Source: Jimgerdemannia flammicorona
Taxonomy: Eukaryota; Mucoromycota; Endogonomycetes; Endogonales; Endogonaceae
NCBI GenBank assembly: GCA_003990745.1
Contig: RBNI01005082.1
Coordinates: 1 to 13,045 of the forward strand
Direction: 5' to 3'
Length of the DNA stretch: 13,045 bases
Each line of letters begins with the position of its first letter. The stretch's first letter is position 1. A model generated the notes under the pieces. It was not told where the DNA came from and did not search any database. It saw only the letters and a list, made by a program, of their open reading frames with translations. Below, piece by piece: positions 8,602 through 13,045 of this stretch. The position numbers and the translations under genes are program-made.

Positions 8602-8949
8602 TGATGAACCAAATCCTTTGGATCCTCGAATAGTGGGCAGTAGTTCAGGGACTTCCTTGACTATCAGGTTTGACTCGATTTTTTTGAATAGGATCTGGGC
8701 AATGTAGAAGCCTATAGGGATCTTGAAGGGTATCCAACTGTGGTTTCAGATAAGGACAATAATTTCACCTGTGTAATCTTCGTCAATGACTCCTCCTTCT
8801 ACTGAGAGTCCTTTCAATGCTAGGCTGCTGCGACAGCATATTCTTCCAACATGTTCTTCAGGAATTTGGATACCAATTCCTGTATAGACTTGCTTGACTT
8901 CTTGGTTAGAGACTATAGCTTCTTTGGCTGCATATAGGTTATATCTAGC
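8602..8949 (-). pseudogene. dUTPase domain between gag and protease
   Basis: About 116 codons in the gag-pol frame carry the five trimeric dUTPase motifs in order. Motif 1 is ARYNLYAA (usual AGYDLYA) at 8949-8926. Then come YTGIGIQIPEEHVGRI and motif 2 CRSSLALKGLSV (usual PRSGLA). Motif 3 is GGVIDEDYTGEI (usual GVIDxDYRGEI) and motif 4 is IPIGFYIAQI (usual GDRIAQL). Motif 5 is RGSKGFGSS (usual RGxxGFGS) ending at 8602. dUTPase hydrolyses dUTP to dUMP and pyrophosphate, limiting uracil in newly made DNA. G-to-A changes have replaced key residues (G-to-R and D-to-N in motif 1), and one TGA lies before motif 4, so it is inactive. Its position is betaretrovirus-like; lentiviruses carry it between RNase H and integrase. 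Confidence 0.92.
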
Positions 8950-9087
8950 TGCTTTTTGACTTCCTTTGGTTGGGGCCTTAGCAGTTTGTCTTAACTTGAC
9001 AAAGTCTAGTGTTCTGGTGGTCAGATTGTTGAGGTGGTGCAGAGTGGTAACAGTTGCTTATGTTGCTGTTCGGGGTTTTCAGTTAGA

Positions 9088-9129
9088 GCAGGCACTGGTC
9101 ATGTGTCCTGTCTTTCAGCAATAGAAGCA
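9088..9129 (-). pseudogene. CCHC zinc knuckle (nucleocapsid)
   Basis: The minus strand encodes C-F-Y-C-(stop)-K-T-G-H-M-T-S-A-C, the exact C-x2-C-x4-H-x4-C spacing of retroelement nucleocapsid knuckles. All four zinc ligands survive; the TGA in the x4 spacer probably derives from CGA or TGG. It marks the end of gag, just before the dUTPase, and would bind element RNA for packaging. Basic residues (GKRNELRRSR) precede it. Confidence 0.88.
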
Positions 9130-10074
9130 TGCTCTGCTTCTTCGAAGTTCATTCCTTTTGCCTTCAGTGAGTTTCTTGAAGGTACTCAGCTGGGTGGGTT
9201 TATGATTTCTGGGTGTCCATGAAGTGGATGTTGAGGGAGCTCAGGATGCCTCATGCTTGGGTTCTTCTTTCTTAGTCCAAGTCTTTTCCTTATTATTGAA
9301 TTGTTTTCAGGGCAGAATGGGTTCAGCTGTTAGGATCTGCTTGACCATAGTCTTGATTCTTACCAGACACTATTATTGGTAGTCACAACCAACTGGGCAT
9401 CCTTGTTCTCAGATTTTCCTAGTAAGCCATTCAGGCAGGGCATCAAATAGATGATCTGCTCTTATACCATTTCGTGCTTCATCATTGGCAATATATCCTA
9501 GGCCAACAGTGTTCAGGAGTAACTCAAGTTTTGTACAGAAGGTTTCGAATTCCTCCTTACTATGTACATCAAATTTAAGGTTGCAGAGTTTTACTCAGGA
9601 TTCAGCGATCATGGTTTCGCTGTGATATTGAGCAATCATAAGTTGTTTAAGTCCAGGGGCTGCAGGATGGGCTCCATATTCTGGGGCATTATTTGCTACA
9701 TCCTGAGCAACTACTGCAAGTTGGGTGTCCCATATGAGGGGTTTTTTGGGAAGGGTTCACCACTATTCTTCAGCAGGTCCTTGGAAGAATGTAACAACTC
9801 AGCAGACATAGACTGTAGTGGTAGCAAAGAGTTGTTCCAGAGTATGGTCTTGATTGTTTGTCAGAATACAGTCAGTGACTCATTCATTGGTCCATTGATT
9901 GGCTTCGAAGTTGGTGTCAACTATACTAATGAAGCTTTGGACTTCTTGTGCAGTACTATTGAAGGTAGGTAGACTCAGATTTTTTGTAGGTTGGGTCTGT
10001 TTGGCTAAGGCAGTAATGGTTGCTGCCATTATGGCTACCTGGGCTGTGAGGTCTAGAATCTGTTGGTTTGCCAT
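9130..10074 (-). pseudogene. gag capsid region
   Basis: The frame from ATG 10072-10074 opens with a helical, coiled-coil-like stretch (ILDLTAQVAIMAATITALAK), then LSLPTFNSTAQEVQSFI, which resembles the start of gypsy-type gag capsid domains (F-x-G-x-x-x-x-V-x-x-F). About ten in-frame stops follow, mostly TGA. Further on, FETFCTKLELLLNTVG and ADHLFDALPEWL fit the helical capsid C-terminal part, before the basic region and zinc knuckle. Capsid sequence is too diverged to name a clade. The ATG at 10074 may be internal, because the same frame stays largely open upstream to about 10750. Confidence 0.75.
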
Positions 10075-10756
10075 ATTGTTTACTGGAGGCAGTTGGACTG
10101 CTAGTAGTAGTGTTACTGGTACTACTTGAGGTACTGGTGCAGAGTGTGATGGGGTTCTTTGGGTCTGTGTAAGTTGCTGGAGTAATAGTTGTGGGTCTGG
10201 AGTAAGGGCTTGATAGATAGCTATCTGTTACTGTGTAGGTGTGTTCTGTCCTGATGGAGATGTATTTCCTTCAGTGGTGTATCCGGGATCGAATTCACTG
10301 AGATACTCCTCCTCTTCTTCAGTTTGGTCCCCATGTAATTGGGTTTGCTCGGTGTTAAAGTAGACAGAATCAGTTGTATATCTGATTTCAGATGGACTCA
10401 ATTCAAGGTCAAGTTCTGGTTCGGTATTGGTTTCGGATTTAGGTAGAGCTGTAGCAGGGTCTGCTTTAGGTTCGGGATCAGGTAGTTGATGAAGGATTTC
10501 TCTTGCTTCTTCCTTAAGAATATGGCAGGCCTAACTATTTTAGAATCAGTAGTATAATGTGGTCTTGGTTCTGGTTCAGTGAAAGTTGGTAGAGTTGAGC
10601 CACTTGGCTACAGAGGCTTGGACTTCGTGAGGAACTAAGGCTAGAAAGACTGCTGCCAGTCATCCAAGGTTGCTCAGATTTGTAGAGCTGACAAAACTCT
10701 TATTGAGAAGAGTAAAGAAGGCTTCTATAAGACCTTCTTTATCCTGACTTGCTGTA
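10075..10756 (-). pseudogene. Acidic/proline-rich N-terminal part of gag
   Basis: Upstream of 10074 the same frame continues with biased, protein-like sequence. First, 10743 to 10580 reads DKEGLIEAFFTLLNKSF and then LAAVFLALVPHEVQASVAKW. After several stops near 10535-10578, a strongly acidic region follows at about 10275-10520, with DPEPK, TEPELDLELSP and EEEEYLSEFDPG. A Gln/Pro-rich stretch leads into the 10074 ATG. The bias in Glu, Asp and Pro over 80 codons without a stop (10260-10520) supports real coding. No domain is recognised. Confidence 0.55.
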
Positions 10757-11285
10757 GTGCAAGGAGTTTGGTGAACAGGGTTTCACCTATTTGCTAGTTT
10801 AATTGGAGTACTTCTTTCTTTAAATGAAGTTTGTCCCACTTATTGCAGATGTGGAGGTCAAATTGTCCTTATATATCAGGTTCAATTCTCTCCAGATTGT
10901 TAGATAGTTCAGAATAAATTCTAGTTCAGAGGTTGGGCTTTATACCAACTTGTAGAAATTCGCAGAAGGGTTTGTAGCGGGGTGAGGAAGTGTCTTGAAG
11001 CGGAATTGGATTGTAAACCGCTGCTATCAAGTTGTAGGAGGGTTGCTTTTTAGGGTAACTGTTACATAGTTCTGGAAGGGTTTTCTGGAAGTTCTGGATA
11101 TTCTGGAAGACCGTTTTCTTATGGTCAAGATCAATTTCATATGAAGTACATCCTCTACACTTATTGATTTCTAGATCAGGTTGATGTCTCAACCAAAGTC
11201 CTTTTTTGGACTAGTTCTGGGTGTTCAGGATTTTCCATATTTCAGGAAGTTCAAGAAACTAAGACCAGCTTAGTTGAATTAGCAT
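10757..11285 (-). pseudogene. Probable gag N-terminus starting inside the 5' LTR
   Basis: A minus-strand frame (codon low coordinates 0 mod 3) can start at ATG 11283-11285 in the LTR, downstream of the TATA box. It is stop-free for 88 codons from 11192 to 10929, crossing the LTR edge (11033) and the candidate primer-binding site. It then continues with stops at about 10926, 10865 and 10788 through a helical segment (CNKWDKLHLKKEVLQLN) to about 10755. There the protein-like signal shifts to the main gag-pol frame, implying a one-base indel or a frameshift site. The LTR part is also open in the other copy (ending near 2479). Ty1 gag is a precedent for starting in the LTR. Chance openness is possible. 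Confidence 0.45.
11008..11029 (-). promoter_or_regulatory. Candidate primer-binding site
   Basis: Three bases after the LTR end on the minus strand comes TGATAGCAGCGGTTTACAATCC. It resembles the complement of an initiator methionine tRNA 3' end (TGGTAGC...CGGTTTCGATCC in yeast) but needs a gap of several bases and lacks the canonical TGG. G-to-A mutation could explain TGG to TGA. A self-priming mechanism as in Tf1 is an alternative. Position is strong; identity is weak. Confidence 0.35.
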
Positions 11286-11523
11286 ATCACTGCAGACAAT
11301 ACCCAATTAGGAAATTTCGTGACAGGGTTAGGAGTGGGACCTAATGGGGAGCAGATTTACTTAAGAGTAGTTTGTGGGTTATTAAATAGGTTTATTTGCT
11401 ATTCATGATATTACTATACTAGGAGTAGTTATATGAAGGGATATTATGGGGAAGTGCTCAGGAGTTGTGTTCAGATTGTTCAAGTCTGTTTAAGTCTGAG
11501 ATTCTGAGGTCTGGGGGAGGGGA

Positions 11524-11531
11524 TATTTATA
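11524..11531 (-). promoter_or_regulatory. TATA box of the 5' LTR
   Basis: Minus strand TATAAATATCCCC, at the same place as TATAAATACCCCC in the 3' LTR. It should drive the full-length RNA, with a start near 11490. The ATG at 11285 is then about 200 bases into the transcript. Confidence 0.6.
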
Positions 11532-11720
11532 CTAGTGAGGGGCTATCTGGACTATGCTAAATGTGGATATAGCACTAAGTGCCTTGCTGAGTCAGAATGC
11601 AGTCACGTAGTACAAGAGTGATCTGATATATCAAGAGATCATCTGACTGCTGAGTTAGTTTACAGTTATGTTGTACAAGGCTAATCTAACTATATTATGA
11701 CTGCTAAGCTATTTATAGGT

Positions 11721-12684
11721 TTAGGCACTATCTGGATAGTCTTCGATGACATCACCATTGATGACATCATCTCTGATGAAGTAGTCATCTAGAAAGAGTG
11801 GTTCGCGGATTACTTCTCCTTGTTGGTTGAGGTAATAATATATTGGAACTTCATCTCTATCCCACAGGATAGCATCATCTGTTTCATATACTGGATAAGG
11901 TATTGGGGGGTGAAGAAGTGGTGTATCATCTTTGTTTTCATTGGATTCGCTGTCTGCATACCTTCTGTAGGTTACAGCACTATGAGTCATAAGATTGTAG
12001 TATGCTGGCGGCTGTGGTTCATGTCGCTCATACTTGGGTGGTGGAGTGGTTGGTTTGATCTCAAGGGTTGTCTGAAGGTACAGGTTGTGTTCTTCAGTCT
12101 CTTCATTGTAGTTGAAGTAATCGGGAGTGAATGCGGGTTGGTATTCATGCCAGTGGTCATTGTCCCAATAAGTCTCATATGTAGTTATGAACTGTTGTAA
12201 GTTCATTGGTAAGGTTGGTGGTATGATCAGGGTTGGTAGAGATCCTTGGCTTGAGGTCATGTCAGCATCAGAGGGATCATTGTCTTCTGCTTTGTCTTTG
12301 TCAAAATGGATTATATTATAGACATCTTTCATGGCATATCTAACTTGGGGCATTTGCAGGATGTGGTCATCAGGGTGCAGAAAGGTTCTGTCAGTAGTCT
12401 GAATATATTCGAGATACTTGTGGTTGAGTTCTTATATCATGTCATCGATTTGGCCATAGGACAGGGTAGCAACCATTTCGCTGATAGTAACTCGGAGGTA
12501 GGGAATAAAGGTGCTGTACTCATAGAAGAGTTCTCAGTGTTTGTGGGTGATGAGCTTCTGGTGTTGAGACATCTGGGTAATGTCTGTATCATGGTGGTAT
12601 TTGACTATATCTTCCAGGAGGTGGCTGATCTGATAGTAGCTTGAGATTTGTCCAATCCAGTGGGCTTTGTTAAGCATGTTCAGG
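11721..12684 (-). pseudogene. U3-encoded acidic PPxY protein, 5' LTR copy (5' cut)
   Basis: This is the same reading frame as 3166-4262, here with no frameshift over 321 codons. Its first 45 codons are cut off at 12684 by the nested insertion. Two in-frame stops remain: TGA at 12534-12536, where the other copy has CAA, and TAA at 12432-12434, where it has CAG/CAA-type Gln. From 12353 to 11721 it is fully open (210 codons). It has two PPxY motifs, PPPKY (12030-12044) and PPAY (12000-12011). It also has an acidic DSESNENKDD run, and ends LNQQGEV...LFLDDYFIRDD...DYPDSA. PPxY motifs bind WW domains of Nedd4/Rsp5-type ubiquitin ligases; any such role here is inference. No homologue is recognised. 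Confidence 0.65.
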
Positions 12685-12744
12685 TGTAATAGAATGAGCG
12701 AACAGATGGGATGCAATGAGCGATGAATGACGAACGATGAACGA

Positions 12745-12768
12745 TCACGTGACCCAGCGATGACGTCA
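12745..12768. promoter_or_regulatory. TCACGTGA and TGACGTCA palindromes in U3
   Basis: An E-box core CACGTG inside TCACGTGA (12745-12752) and a perfect CRE/ATF-type octamer TGACGTCA (12761-12768) lie 8 bp apart in the new LTR's U3. They are surrounded by repeated CGA(A/T)GA-type units. bHLH (Pho4/Cbf1-like) and bZIP (ATF/CREB-like) factors bind such sites in fungi; their use here is inferred from sequence alone. Confidence 0.4.
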
Positions 12769-13025
12769 TCATACGATCGAGCGCGGCATACAAACGAACA
12801 GACGAACGATGCGAAACGATGTAAAAAAAACGATATCCAGCTTATCCCCAATAATCGGCGCCGCAGCAACAGTTGCCACAGCTGCTGATCATTGCCTAGT
12901 AATTGAGGTCCTGATCACAAAGATATTCTTTACCAAAAACCACCTGACAAAGGTCGCGATCACAAACCTCATTATAGTTACCAAATTAGTCACTCATACT
13001 TAGTCAGAAATCGCAGACCAACTTA

Positions 13026-13033
13026 TATAAATA
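13026..13033 (+). promoter_or_regulatory. TATA box of the second LTR
   Basis: Plus strand TATAAATACCCCCCAG. It is the same core, TATAAATA followed by C-rich DNA, as the chromovirus LTRs, though the rest of the two LTRs looks unrelated. Transcription would start just beyond the window. Confidence 0.55.
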
Positions 13034-13045
13034 CCCCCCAGTTTT

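Larger units (their letters stand above)
4942..11285 (-). pseudogene. gag-pol polyprotein, single frame, stop-riddled
   Basis: From about 10750 down to the TAA at 4942-4944, one minus-strand frame (codon low coordinates equal to 1 mod 3) carries all gag-pol domains in order: acidic linker, gag, zinc knuckle, dUTPase, protease, RT, RNase H, integrase, chromodomain. I followed it by eye and found no indel. About 33 internal stops interrupt it; about 20 are TGA, several at sites where relatives have Arg (YYR-R-F after RT, ERMN-R after integrase). A shared gag-pol frame without frameshift is common in fungal chromoviruses. Upstream, 10757-11285 continues in a second frame. The start is uncertain: ATG 11283-11285 inside the LTR, or a later ATG such as 10072-10074. 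Not functional. Confidence 0.9.
2479..12684 (-). mobile_element. Ty3/gypsy chromovirus with dUTPase and U3 ORF
   Basis: A minus-strand LTR retrotransposon bounded by direct repeats (2479-4515 and 11033-12684). Internal order on the minus strand: candidate primer-binding site, gag, zinc knuckle, dUTPase, protease, reverse transcriptase, RNase H, integrase with HHCC and DD35E, GPF module, chromodomain, polypurine tract. RT-RH-IN order identifies Ty3/gypsy, and the chromodomain places it among chromoviruses. The LTRs are very long (about 2.04 kb) and hold a roughly 365-codon ORF in U3. The 5' LTR is interrupted at 12684/12685 by another element; about 385 bp of it should lie outside. Inferred full length is about 10.6 kb. 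The element is inserted in a LINE, and CTTTC (2474-2478) is the candidate target-site duplication. It is heavily mutated by transitions and cannot be autonomous. Confidence 0.93.
11033..12684 (-). repeat. 5' LTR of the chromovirus, cut by a later insertion
   Basis: This matches 2479-4128 along its whole length, starting TGTAGGAG on the plus strand and stopping exactly at 12684 (GTTCAGG), where the other copy continues into GCATTCC. About 385 bp of its 5' end is therefore missing from the window and should resume after the inserted element. It contains the TATA box (11524-11531), the U3 ORF (11721 upward) and the gag-like start. Differences from the other LTR are mostly transitions, which prevents a simple age estimate. 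Confidence 0.92.
12685..13045 (+). mobile_element. Second LTR element, 5' LTR U3, nested and young
   Basis: At 12685 the chromovirus LTR is broken by TGTAATAGAATGAGCG, a TG-start typical of an LTR, with a TATAAATA box at 13026-13033 on the plus strand 340 bp in. This fits U3 of a different LTR retrotransposon, plus orientation, truncated by the window end. CpG is dense (about 24 in 361 bp, 18 of them in the first 150), against 3 in the 360 bp at 7201-7560 of the chromovirus, so it has escaped the CpG decay and is probably recent. The target-site duplication should be the last 4-6 bases before it (within GTTCAGG). No ORF here is credible. Superfamily (gypsy or copia) cannot be told. Confidence 0.6.

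Noticed and set aside
4942..10745. TGA read as an amino acid (recoded code)
   Set aside because: Trp is coded by TGG in the well-conserved chromodomain and RT, many stops are TAA or TAG as well, and TGA sites fit Arg CGA-to-TGA decay together with CpG loss.
12534..12869. 111-codon minus-strand ORF joining the U3 frame to upstream sequence
   Set aside because: It runs across the insertion junction at 12684/12685, so its N-terminal half is antisense of the second LTR and not a real gene.
12809..13003. 64-codon plus-strand ORF
   Set aside because: It lies in the U3 promoter region upstream of the TATA box, is low complexity (Thr/Ile/Ala) and has no support.
1..13045. CRISPR array, tRNA, rRNA, bacterial operon signals
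   Set aside because: No regularly spaced direct repeats, cloverleaf-type sequences or ribosomal motifs were seen, and all recognisable proteins are eukaryotic retroelement parts.

Overview
This window is a nest of decayed eukaryotic retrotransposons with no intact host gene. The organism is most likely a fungus, and a basidiomycete fits best: the main element is a chromodomain Ty3/gypsy (Metaviridae) element that carries a dUTPase domain, a combination I recall being reported from basidiomycetes. The taxon is inferred from element type only. No bacterial signals, tRNA, rRNA or CRISPR array were seen.

Layout. (1) 1-1264 is AT-rich decayed DNA. It holds a 246-bp imperfect palindrome (395-640), an AATTCAA-type low-complexity stretch, and a stop-broken reading frame of unknown identity (728-1264). 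(2) 1274-2478 is the 3' end of a LINE (non-LTR retrotransposon) on the minus strand. It ends in a 26-base poly(A), read as poly(T) on the plus strand, and encodes the end of a reverse transcriptase ORF plus a C-terminal zinc-binding domain. (3) 2479-12684 is a Ty3/gypsy chromovirus on the minus strand, inserted into the LINE. It has a complete 3' LTR (2479-4515, about 2.04 kb), a polypurine tract, a single gag-pol frame, a candidate primer-binding site and a 5' LTR (11033-12684). The gag-pol order is gag, CCHC zinc knuckle, dUTPase, aspartic protease, reverse transcriptase, RNase H, integrase with GPF module, and chromodomain. (4) At 12685 the 5' LTR is cut by a second, CpG-rich LTR on the plus strand (TGTAATAG..., TATA box at 13026), which runs off the window.

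The order of events reads as LINE first, then the chromovirus, then the second LTR element. CpG content follows this order: the youngest insert is CpG-rich, while the chromovirus is CpG-poor and its gag-pol frame carries about 33 in-frame stops. About 20 of these are TGA, often where arginine is expected. I found no indel in gag-pol from about 10750 to 4942, so the decay looks like C-to-T/G-to-A mutation (RIP-like or methyl-cytosine deamination).

Two features stand out. The dUTPase lies between nucleocapsid and protease, as in betaretroviruses. Both LTR copies also carry the same roughly 365-codon ORF inside U3, upstream of the TATA box. It encodes an acidic, proline-rich protein with PPxY motifs. 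In full-length RNA it would be a 3' gene after pol, an arrangement resembling U3-encoded accessory genes. A further reading frame that appears to be the gag N-terminus begins inside the LTR and crosses the candidate primer-binding site.
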